From assembly GCA_020086605.1 (NCBI GenBank), contig JACBWW010000004.1, positions 46,748,141-46,812,140 of the forward strand: 64,000 nucleotides of DNA. The letters run 5' to 3'. Origin of the DNA: Lanius collurio. Lineage: Eukaryota; Chordata; Aves; Passeriformes; Laniidae. Made by a program: the position numbers and the translations under genes. A model generated the notes under the pieces. It was not told where the DNA came from and did not search any database. It saw nothing but the letters and a program-made list of their open reading frames with translations. Of this stretch, positions 12,501 through 24,500 are shown piece by piece (positions within the stretch are counted from its first letter, which is position 1; every line of letters starts with the position of its first letter).

Positions 12501-15500
12501 TGCTTTGTTTCCTTACTCACACCTTCGTCTCCCCTGTCACCCGTCCTGTTGAGTCAGGGTTTCCTGCTGCAGGGCTTTGGATTGTGTCTGAGGAGAGGAT
12601 TGCAAGTCTGGGTACTTGGAGGGCTTTTTGGTTGGACATGGTCCAATACCCCAGCCTCTGCTGGGTGTCTAGACAAAAGTCATCAAATATAGGGTAAATA
12701 TATCTACTGATATAATACCATATGAATCCTATAAGTTTGCTCTTATGTAGCCACATGAAAAGAAAATTTATCTCTTCATGATAGATCATTACAGCACTCA
12801 ATTAGCACATCTGTCTGCAAGCTGTGAGGTCACTTAGTTTTTAGAGAGATGACTAGACTATTGACGCTGGAAAGCTATTACAGGGTAACAGGAGGGCAGT
12901 ATTTGTATTTTGAATGGTGTTTTTTTTAAACTTGTTTTGTAATTGATGGATTTATTCAACTTTTTGAAAGCCCTGGTAAATGCTGAATGTTTGCAGTAAC
13001 ATGATTTTGTAGAATCCTTCAGTGAACTTGGATTGGAAGGGACCTCTGGATAGTAAACCTCCTACTCAAGGCAAGGCTGGCTTCAAAGTTAGATCAGGTT
13101 GCACAGTCCTGGCCTAGTGTGATGTCTGAGGATGGAGATTATGCAGTCACTCTGGGCAATCTGTTGTACCCATTCCCACTCAACCACAGCCTCACATCCA
13201 GTAGGAGTTTCTCCTGTTGTGACTTGTGGTTGTTGCTTCTTGAGTTTTCACCATATGCCTCAGGGCCCCATCTCTTCAGTAGTTCCTCATTGGGTGTAAC
13301 TTAATTACTAAAAAGCTTCACCTTGCTCTCTATGCTGTGTTGGGAAGTTTTAATTTGGTTACTTGTATTGTGGGAGAAACACAGTTCAGAATATTTTCTG
13401 TGATGAGGTGTAGTGTCATTTAATAATTTAATGAGGTTGTCCAAGATGTCTTAACATCTTGACATCATGACAACTGCTGTCATGCAGTTCTGAAAGGATC
13501 TGTTAAGAAATAAGATGTACAAATCCACAAAGATTCACTGATAGAATCAATGCAAATTACAGACTTTTTATGTATGTTAAACTCATAGGTGTGCATGTAT
13601 GCACAAACCTATTCAAGACTGATCTTGTTCTCCTTGTAAAATCCAAATGCAGCAAAATGGAAAGGAATAGTTTATGGGTTTAATAAGCAGGCCTGTCACT
13701 AGCCACAATGAATAATCCTATGTACAGGAGAAGGAAGTGATAAGTATTCCCCTTCTAAAAGCAGATCTGACAATGACTACTGCATCTTCTTAAATTGATA
13801 GTCAGACCTTTAATTACTGAGGATTCATCTTAGAAAATGACCAAATTTTGATGGCAATAAAGATAAAATACTTCTTCAATTGTATTGAATAATCTAATAA
13901 TAACTATTCAACCCAAACAATTTGGAGTGTTCCTTCAGCAGGAGCTTTTTTTCTTGGAGTAAGTGTTGCTTATTGTTTTATTTCTTTGTGTATATGAATT
14001 TAGTTGGCTAGAACAATTTCTGAGCTTATGAAGTCATTGTCTTTTTTAATCAGTGGCTGGGGTGGGTTTTTTCTGGGGCAATTACTAACCTTGTAGGTTG
14101 TTAGAATACACTTAGGGGTTCACTTACTTTAATGCTGAAAAATTACAATACTGTTGATTCTATACATATGTTAGTGTGGTTCTGTGCTCTGTGTTAATTT
14201 GATTAACTGAGTATCTATACTGTTGCAGTCTGCATGTAGTCACAATTATATTTGCAAAGAAAGACCTTAACCTGTAAGTACAAAATAGAGCAGAAAAATG
14301 CATTTTCTTTTCTGCTATTGGATCCCATTATTTCTGTGAGCCTTTTAATCATGCAAGATGACATACTGCATTTGGAAGCAAAAGCATTTCTGAGGTAGCT
14401 GTCCTGATTTCCGTCATATGATGTAGTCTAATTGATCTGCTGTAAATATTTCTCAGGAAGATAAACAGCAAAAAACCTTAACAGAATTGTGGAGAGGGAG
14501 GGCAAAGAACAGATGGCAGCATTTTCAGGAAATAATTTCTTTTAGCTTTTTTTGTGCTGCATTGATTTGCAGCAGTGTTCTGTAGCTTCCCAAGGGCTAG
14601 GATAGCTTCAGGAACACAGGAATTGTCCATAATGCATGACTGCTTCAAGTATCTGATTTCAGCAGTTACCAGTGTGTCTGATGAAGATGCATAAAGTTGT
14701 GCAACACTGTGGAACAACAGGATTTTCAATTATTTTTATTTAATTTCAGCCTATTTAAAGATAAACATATGAATTATGTGGATATTATTACTTGTAGTTC
14801 TGTCAGCTCTAGAATTATATGGTTGCTGTTTGTCTTTTTATGTCCCAGTGGGTCCAACCTAACATGAATATAACAGAAACATGCATGCACTGTGCATGAG
14901 CCAGTGTTTTGGTACCTTTGCTCTATTCTCAAAACCATTTTCTTACTGCTCTTTTTAAAATCTGCTTAAGTATCCAAATGATGGCAATTAGTATTATAGG
15001 AGTCATTATCTTAAACATATTTTTACTGTCCAAACAGATTCCAGGCCAGCTTTGCCTTAAATAGAAAATACATGATAGTGATATTATTTGCGGGTGCTTG
15101 TGTTTTTCTGGATGGCTGGAAGCTTTTCCTAGCTTTAAAGGACGTGGATTTCTTGCTCACTGTAGTTGGTTGTGATGTATGTGCTTGAAGCAGTTGGTTC
15201 TTGGAGAGGAACAGTGGGCCTAACTACTTGTTGGTTATTCCAGCAGAGTGGAAGGAAGTATAATCTGTTCCTGAAGCGACGTCTCAGGGTAAAGCAGTGA
15301 TGAATGCTATTGCAAGTGGCTTGGATGGCTGCAGTAATAACATGCTTCACTGTGTGATGCCTTTTGTTAACAGGGAGCAAGGTTCACAGCTAAACATAAG
15401 TATTATGTGCTTTCTCAGGGAACACATGTATCCTTGCATGGTATGAGAGGGAAAAGACAGAGACATCATCCTCTGAATTATTCTAGTTTGCTCCTACTCT

Positions 15501-18500
15501 AATAAAATAAAACCCCAATTCAGCCCTATACAAATACACTTTTGCTGATAGATGTGGTTGAAAAAATAACACCAACCTTCCTCAGCACAGAGTTAAACTA
15601 GACCATTAGCTTCTATGGAGAGCACTTAGCTGTATGTCTTGTACATGATTTGATAGAGCTGAATATTGAAGTGATAATAAATAATGTTACCTAATATGAG
15701 TTAACTTCCCTAGGAGAGTGGGGTTACAATCTTTTATTTGCCTAACATTAATTACTGTGGCCTAATAGTGAAAAAGGTGGATGTTGTTACTAAGACATTC
15801 TGGCATGTTGGTAAATTAAAATATGATCTTTAATAGATCAGTTGAAATAACTAATTACCCTTTTAAATTGGTATCTTTTATTAGATGTATTTTTTTTTTC
15901 CCATGAAAGTAAATAGTTAGTTTTGAAATATCACCCCTGTATTTTTGTGAGCTGTTTGTATATGTGGTCATTGCTGGGACATATGTCTCTGTGGTGGTTG
16001 ATTGAGTGAATCTTGTTATGTAGAGGAAAATGCATGGAATTCACATTTTGCTACCTGCTTCAAGTATTCACAAGTATTGCTACACTAACATATATATATA
16101 TATATTTATACTTCTGTACCAGTTATTTACATGCAATGCTTGCAGACATAGGCAGTTAATTTTGAAATTACTTAAACTAGATGTAGCCCTTGTTAAAACT
16201 TGCCCAAGTATATCTTCTGCTGTAAAGAAACTGAAGAATTGTGGCCATATGGGGAAACTTCTTTGCATTCTGTTATATTTTAGAGAAACATCAATACTTG
16301 TTTTTTTATTCATATGCCTGTATCTTCTACAGATTGATAAAAGACATCAAAGCAAAGATTCTATTTTCTTCAGGGATGGTGTCAGGAGAATTGATTTTGT
16401 TCTCTCCTATGTGGATGATCTGAATAAGGAATGGGAAAAAAAGTTGGTAAGTTTGTCTTTTTTAAGTCCTCTTAATTTTTACGTATGATAAGCTGAATAT
16501 CAACTTCAGATCACTAGACTCATCTGGAATAGAATTTAGCTAAAAATTTTATAGCTATGTGAAAAGCAATTACATGTATGGAAATTTCTGTGTAATTTAC
16601 TGTTGTATGTCAGGACCCAATTTTATTCGATTTTTGTGTCTATGTTAATTGAATTAATCACTCTTTGTTACTTAGGCTGAGCAATATAATATACAATTGA
16701 GCAGAGTAATCCAAATTATTTTGCTTCTTCATTTTACAGTCTGGCTGAGACTTTGGAGAAATATTTGTAAATACTTGTGTCTGTAAATACTTTCAAATGC
16801 TTATTTCTTCAAAATAAGCAAAGATCATCCAAACAAGATTTAACAATAACTGTTTTTTCACACCCTTTGACTGTAGCCAGAGGAGAAATAAATTCTTAGC
16901 TTCAAGACTCAATGCAGTTTTCCATTAATACTTTTGAGACTCTTGTCTTAATATATACTCTGAGTAACACAAACACACATGTCCTCTTGGAGTTTTTCCC
17001 TGTGTTTGACTTAGTCTCTACATATGTGTATTCGTTCTTCTAGAAGAATATTTAAAGTGGCTTTGATAAGAACACTCCTATGTAACAGCACAAGAACAAA
17101 CTTTCTCTAAAATGCCAGTTCATGATTATCCCTGAACTTGCCAGCAAGACACAGTTGCCTGAACGGTAATAATAGGTCAAATGGAATCAGTTCCTGACAC
17201 CTGTTTGTTACAAGTTTACATTTAAACTTGAGGTCTGACTTGACTAACATATAAATTCAAGCTATATAAAAAACACAGTATTATGAGATGCAGTCAAGAC
17301 AACAAATTTTATGTAAAGCACAATATTTTTTAAAAGTCAGGTTTTCAATTTTTTTTGTCTGTATTCGCTGCCTTCTTTTGGAGTCAGGAGAGGTTAAATT
17401 TGCAAACTAGTCTCTCCAATATATAACTCCAAAGTTTATTCACAATCAAAAACTTTTAAAAAGGAGAGTGACACGAAAGAAACTTCATTCTCAAGTAATC
17501 ATATTATTCTGAAAGATGAGGGTATCTTATGCTTATGACAAAAACTTATGCTTATGACAAAATCTTGATCAAAACTACTGGTCTATGAAGCAAAGAACAG
17601 TTACCATCTATATCTTGTCATATTAAAGTATTTAGTAATTTAAAATTGAAATTTATTCAAATTTCTTCTGGAAAAATACTGCAAGATTAGGCTGTTTAAA
17701 AAAATTGCATTTTGCCTTCATTCTTCATGAAGGAAATACTGTTTTCATTAAGAACTTAGGCTGCCTGTCCTTGCATCCAAATACAATCCAGTGTAGAACA
17801 CAGCCCCTACATCTTACTCTTGTTACCTTAAAAAATCTAAGAATTTGTCACGTCTCTGGTTGGTGCTTTTCCCAGATTGAACATCTCAGTCAGCTTTGCT
17901 CAGCTAGCCACATTACAAAGATTTTATTGGGAGACCAGGTTATTTGGTAGCTATGGTACCATAGGTTTATATACAAGCATACTTTTTCAAACTCACCCTG
18001 ACCCTTTGTCAGGCTGTACTCCTAGCTGGATGCTTTCTTCTCCCATGAAGCAGATTGCATTTGGAAAAGAAGAAACAAAAGACCACACTCAGTGTAGAGA
18101 GAAGAAAGATACCAATGCAAAATTTGTCAAAGCAACTCTTAAACTTTTCCATTAGTCATACTTGAATTATTTAAAATGAGGGAAGAAATTAATACTGTTT
18201 AGGTGATGTTTCAGGTGGGAAGGAAAATGATCAGATGGTCAGTCTAGTCACTCATATTGTGTGCAGCAGTTTCCTTCTCATTGCTTTATGGGTCATTAGT
18301 GGGTAGTGGGAATCTTTGCCAGACTAGACTTCATGTCCATGGGTGTCATTATTGAGTGAAAGATTCACATGGGAAAAAGCCCAAGAGCTAGTAGCTAATA
18401 TTGTACTTCCTCTTGGAGGTAAAAATGCACTTCCTAGGAAGAAACATCTCTGTCTTGCAAAAGGCCTAAACATCCACATTAACTAATTCTTGTGAGATGT

Positions 18501-21500
18501 AATTCTGTGTATATCTGTTCCTTGCAAACGAGTTTATGGCCCCATGGAGGAAGGTCAGTGGCCCTATAGATTAACTCTGTGGTCACTGGATGAACAGGCA
18601 TGGAGATATGAATTTTTTTTTCACAGTTCCTGAGACATCTACATTGGCCCTATAATTATGTTCAGCATAGGTCTTTATGCAGTTTGTGTGTCCATAAATT
18701 ACTGCAGACTTCCTAGCATCCAAATACTGTGCTATTGTCTTTGTGGTAACAAGATTTAAATATTGATGAACTGCAGCCTCTGGAATTTGTCTGACATACA
18801 CTGTACTTGCTATTGTGCAGTTATCATAGAAAAAAAATGTTTCTTTTACAGTAGTACAATGATACAGTAAAATGGAACAGCTAAGAATAGAAGTGTTCAT
18901 ATGAAGAGAATAACAGTTGTGACAAAGGGTTTTGTTTCCTTGTCTCAAGGAAACAGCTTTATTCTGCACTTTTAGAATGGGATAAATAACTTTTTTGTAT
19001 GTTTCAACATAGCCCTGATACAGATGTAAGAGACAGTCTGTTCCTATCCTCCCTTAGTTTCATGCAGGACAGCTTTTAACTTTTTTGATATTCCCAGACA
19101 CGTTCCAGTTTCAATTCTGTTTTGAAATTGCCTTCTATAAGATACATGAATAAATCCAAACCACAAATTTCTCTGAATACAAATTAGGATTACCATTTTG
19201 TGAGACAATACTTTATATTATTCCTTAAAGCCTCCAGCACGTAAGTGGAAATATTTCACCACCTTACGAAATGTATGTGAACATGAAAAAATTTATAGAA
19301 TTTATAAAAGTATCTAACAAAGTATTGATGTATGACCAGGACATAGTCTTTATTGTCCATAAGTATATCTCTTCACAACAACTACAGTGCATTAGGACTC
19401 AGGGATCTCTGTGCAAAGTCACTCCTATGTTGACTGGAAGCAAAGTCCCCTTGTCCCCAATGGGGTGCAGAGATGCAGAAGGAAATTTTGTCTAGTTCCT
19501 TTCCTGGTTTTCATAATCTCAGACAGAAACTATTGCTGCCTTAGAGCTGCCAGCTAGGCCAGAGTTAGGGAGCTGTGGGCAGCAAGTATCAGATGCTTGT
19601 TGCTGCTGTTAGCCCTGTTAGCAGCTGCATCCCCAGGTCTGCAGAAGTGGCTGAATTCTAGGCTCAGTCCAAACTGGGCACCTCTCCATGCAGCTTTGCA
19701 GAAGTTTGGCTTGTAGTTGCAGAAGGAATCAGAGCCTATCCTGCCTTGGAAGGGACCCACAACAATCATCAAGTTCAATGAGTCAGCAGTGCCCTGGAGC
19801 CAGGAGGGCCAACCCTGTCCTGGGGTGCATCAGGCTCAGCATCACCAGCCAGGCAAGGGAGGGAATTGTTCTGCTCTGCTCTGAGCTGGAGCGGCCCCAC
19901 CTCGAGTGCTGGGGCAGTGTTGCCTGCCACAATATAAAAAAAGACAGAGGTTGAGAGATTGTCCAAAAGAGGGCCACAGGGCTGATGACAGGCCTTGAGG
20001 GGAAGCCTTTTAAGAGGCTGCTGAGGGCATCTGGTTTGTTCAGCCTGGAGGAGACTGAAGGGAAACCTCATCACAGTCTACAATTTTCTTGTGAGGGAAA
20101 GAGGAGGGAGAAGTACCAATCTCTTCTCTCTGAGACCAGTGACAGGACCCAAAGGATTGGCATGAAGCTGAGTCAGGGAAGGTTTAGGTTGGGTATTAGG
20201 AACTAAAGGTTTTTTCCTCAGAGAGTGGTTGGGCACTGAAACAGACTCCCCAGGGCAGTGGTCACTGCACCAAGCCTGGCAGAGTTCAAGAAGCATTTGG
20301 ACAATGCTTTCAGGCTCATGGTGTGACCTTTGGGGTGTCCTGTGCAGGGCCAGGAGTTCATAGAATCACAGAATCATAGAATATGCTGAGTTGGAAGGGA
20401 CCCACCAGGAGCTGGACCGGCAGTGTTACCCATTGTTGTTACACAACGGGTTTAACCTCTTCACAGTCAGGTTTATAGAAGTTGTCTCTCTTCTGTAAGT
20501 ACCCGATCACGCAGTGTTGCATTTGCACTGGGCATAATAGTACTGCTGGACTTTGGATCTTGCTTTGTTAATCTTATTGGGATGGTTCATTACAGCCCAG
20601 CACGTGTTAGATGATAAAGTTAGTCTTGCTTATCCTGCATAATACGGTGGGTGTGATGACTTACAGAGCTTCCCTCTTTGACTGCAGAGTGGCATCTCTA
20701 GCTTAGTCAGAAATACATGCACCAGGTATAGCTTATTACATTTGGGGCAGTAAGCTTGAAATTCTAACAAGTATACATTAAAAACAACCAGCTCTGGCCC
20801 AAGGATAGGTTTTGTCCATGTTAAGCCTTTGATGGGGACACGAGGAAATCCAGTATTTGTGAAGAAAAGGGGGGAGGATTTTTTTTTTGTGACAAATTGA
20901 TTTCCTTTTAAAAATGTTTTTCCCATTAACTCAGTACATTGCATGGGTTTCTGGAGGGGGCTTATGGGAGAAGACCAAGATGGTAAAAAGGGCATAATTT
21001 CTATCAGAGCACTGCCGTTTATCACACTAAGTGTATTGTAAGGAAAGATGAGTAAGTTTGGGCCAGACCCTTTGGCTCTGTCTGTTCCTGAGCTGCACAG
21101 CTGGAGAGAAGCTGTCTGGTGGCAGAGAACCCTCTGAGCTGACTTGCTTGGCTCTCTTTCTCATGTTTGCTGGAGAAGGAATACACACCAGCGTGCTTTG
21201 TTAGGAGAAGAGGTAATCCAGTGGAGCATGTAGCTTTGGATACTAGGCTTGAATGTCACTTTTCTATAGCATTTTAACATGCGCTCTGAAATCACCTTTT
21301 AGTTGTGTTGTTCTCTATCTGGTTACCATGTCAGCAAACCAGAGTTCTCTGGCATGTTTACACAGGTGCATTTAGGTTTGTAGGATGCAAATAGTACATG
21401 GAATTGCTTTTGCCCCCAGCATATGCTAGAACTCAAGGGTTATCATATTCACAAGTTTCTATAGCCCAGTGTAGAATCTAATATATAGTAATATTTTGCA

Positions 21501-24500
21501 AAATCAGATGTAACACATAAAAATGAGAGGCCACTAACACAAGAAAACGCATCAGTATATCTTAGGGTACACTTGAGGACTGTGAATGCTATTCTTTGGT
21601 CTGTATTCATTTGTCTGAGTAGTTTATGCAAACTGAAATGCAAAAATGGCAGTCTGCTCCTCACAGACAGTCACAAAAATAAAACTGGCTGAAAATTACA
21701 GTGTTTTGGGTTGTTTAAGTATGTTTGAAAACTGTCGTTTAAGACTTTTCAATAGAAGAAACATTAGACAGCATGGCAGGGTTTAGCCAGGAATAAATTT
21801 GTGGTCCAGCTTGTGCATTTTAAGAGGGTAGGGCTCAATATTTGGCTTAACTTATTGTTACTCCCACAGTTCTTCAGCAAATTTTATATAATTAAGAGGA
21901 AATTATTGCAGTCTCTCAGTAGGAGAACAGGAAGAACCACCTAGGAATTACTTCGCAAAATACAGAGTTCCAGAAGAATATCAAGCTCACACAGGTCATG
22001 CAGCCACCACGCACTGCCACGGGCAGGCGTGTTATCTCTGCATGAAGTCCATGCTGACTTTGTGCAAGCTAAGTACACATGGTGATTTGTTGGTCTTATC
22101 TAGTTTTATAGTGGTGTTTGTGAAATACTGTTTGAATTGTCTGTAATCAGTACTTGAATATCAGTATTGTATCAGGCATAGTTGTATAACTGGTAAACAG
22201 ATGAGACTGTCAGTCTTCCACGTGCTTCCAGAATTTTTCTTTTCATCATTGTCTTGGAAATACAGCTAAACTTGAACAGACACACACCCCACACACCAGC
22301 CTCCTGAAGCCAGAAGTGCTCAAGACACATCAGTTGCTTCTCTGATGACCTAGATGGCACAAAACAAGCCTTTGCCTACACAGTCGGTGTCCTGTGGCTA
22401 GCTAGTGCAATTCCCCACGTGTTCCCATCACAAAGCTGGCCCTCACTGGAAAGTGGCCTGGTGTGCATTGGCAGGTTTTTGTCTGTTTGCTTTTAGAAGG
22501 TCACATAGCATTAAGGGGTTGTCATCAGGGCAGTTGAGAGAAGTGATACCCAGTGAGTCACTGGTGAGTGATCAATTAGTTGCTGACTTCATCAGTTACT
22601 AAAGTGTCTTTGTTTCTCTTCAGGAAAGGAGAAAAGAATTTGAGAGCAACCTTCAGAAGGCTGGTTTGGAGCTAGAAACAGAAGACAAGAAGGTAAAAAA
22701 AACAAAAAAAGGAAAAGAAAAATTAGGACCAAAAGAATAAAAAGAATAGACCCAGAAATAATAAACCACTTTTGTTTCTTTGAGAAAAAAATACCAATTA
22801 TGCTCGTGGATTTCAGTGGAAGGTGACTAATTTTGGAGAAACAAGATTAATATTTTTATTTGAACCCTTTTTCCAGATACATTTAAAAGAATTGTGGAAG
22901 CAGAATAGTTTTGATTCAAGAGGAAGCTTCTGTTTTGCTTTCATAACGAAAAGAAAGCCTTTGCTTTCATAACAAGAAGAAGGCAAAATAGCTGTGATTT
23001 GATTTAAATCCTCATAAATGGGAAGTATGCTTACAGCTGATTTTAATCCCACCTAACAATGACCAACAAGTTTGGAAGGCAATGGATGGATAAATTATGC
23101 CCACTGGATGTTGTACTTATGAGGAAGGACTCTGGTGTAACAACCTGAGGATGTTTGATTAGTGGTGCTGTTCAGTGTAATAACTGGAGAACGTGCAATT
23201 TTGACTGATGCAGTCAGCGTGCAGGAGGCTGAGTTGGGTAAAATAACTCTTGATGAAGTTCAGACTCTGTAACATCTGTAGGTGGGGAATTCATTGAGTG
23301 ATGTTAAAAACCCTGCTGATTGCAAACTTCTGCTGTGAATGCAGAGCAACACTAGAAGAACACTCATGTTACATGAGGCCTGTGACAAGATTATTCTTTG
23401 TGTTTCCAGGGTAATGAGAATTTTCAGGCTTCAGTATATGGCATAAATATAGTTTGAAAAGCCTTTGTGAGCTTTTAGTAGTGCAAAGATTATTTTTATG
23501 AACAGCCAACCACTCAAGATAAGCTTTTTAGTTAAAAATATATATACATACACACAGAGGAAGTCCTTCTATTCTCTCCTCCTTCTTTTGTTTTAAATCC
23601 TTCAAAAATACGTAAAAGGCAATACATTTTGTTTAAAAAGTATTCCCAGAAATCTTATAATAAAACACAGTTTGGTCTAATGTCTGATTTAACTTTTCTG
23701 GGGCAGGAATCTGAAGATGGCAAAATTTTTTTTGTGAAGATCCATGCGCCATGGGAGGTTCTGATCACATATGCAGAAGTGCTGAACATTAAAGTTCCCA
23801 TCAAGGAAAATGACATTCCTTCCATGGTGGAGAACCCCCTGGACTGTGTGCTTTTCCCACTCAGGCTGCCTGAGAAGGTGATGCACCCTGAACCAGATTA
23901 TTTCACGGCACCATTCAGCAAGGACAAGCAGGAGCTGTACCTCATCAATGATGAGAGCACTTTCTTCTCACCGTCCATGAGAAACAGAATAGTACGTATG
24001 TGAAGTTGGCTACTTATGTTTACAGGTAGATTTACATGGCCCCATCAGAATATTCATGCAGGGAAGGAGTGAGTATGGAAACTGTGGTAACTGAGGTAAG
24101 TACAGAGATGCCTGGGTACCTGTGCATCTTGCTTAGAAATATGGAATAGTATTTGTTGGAACAGATCTTCTGGATGTCTACAAGGCAGTTGTGCCATCCG
24201 TGTTCTTATAAGGGGTAAGGCCTTCTGCAGAAATACTTCTTGCATTTACATGTTGTTCCTGCAGATTATACACAGTGCACTTCCATTATAGGTTTTTTTA
24301 AATGGCCTTAAAGTGGGAAGGGTCTAAAATTCTCATCCTTGAATCTCAGGTTAATTATATTCTTACACGTTGCCCGTATGGAACAGAAGAAGGGAAGAAA
24401 AAATTTGGGATTAAGAGACTGCTAAACAATGGCACCTATACAGCTGCATATCCTCTTCATGATGTAAGTATTTTAGCTTTCTGCTTCCTTGAGCATTTCC

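Larger units (their letters stand above)
3531..15243 (+). other. Large ANO5 intron (11.7 kb)
   Basis: Mostly AT-rich unique sequence. It contains a G-run tract (5695-5718), an AT dinucleotide stretch near 10975-11003, a GC-richer patch with long chance frames on both strands (about 12090-12700) and a CR1 fragment (about 13009-13300). The small human exon 3 equivalent may be hidden here or may be absent. Confidence 0.6.
16447..22623 (+). other. ANO5 intron with CR1 cluster
   Basis: A 6.2-kb intron holding an 18-19 bp tandem duplication (17526-17563) and a three-part CR1 cluster (about 19726-20425). The rest shows no gene. Short frames on both strands, for example a 128-codon minus frame at 18583-18969 and a 131-codon minus frame at 20630-21025, have no recognisable protein features. 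Confidence 0.8.

Noticed and set aside
16091..16110. (TA)n run before ANO5 exon 5 considered as a regulatory element
   Set aside because: It is an ordinary short dinucleotide microsatellite within an intron.
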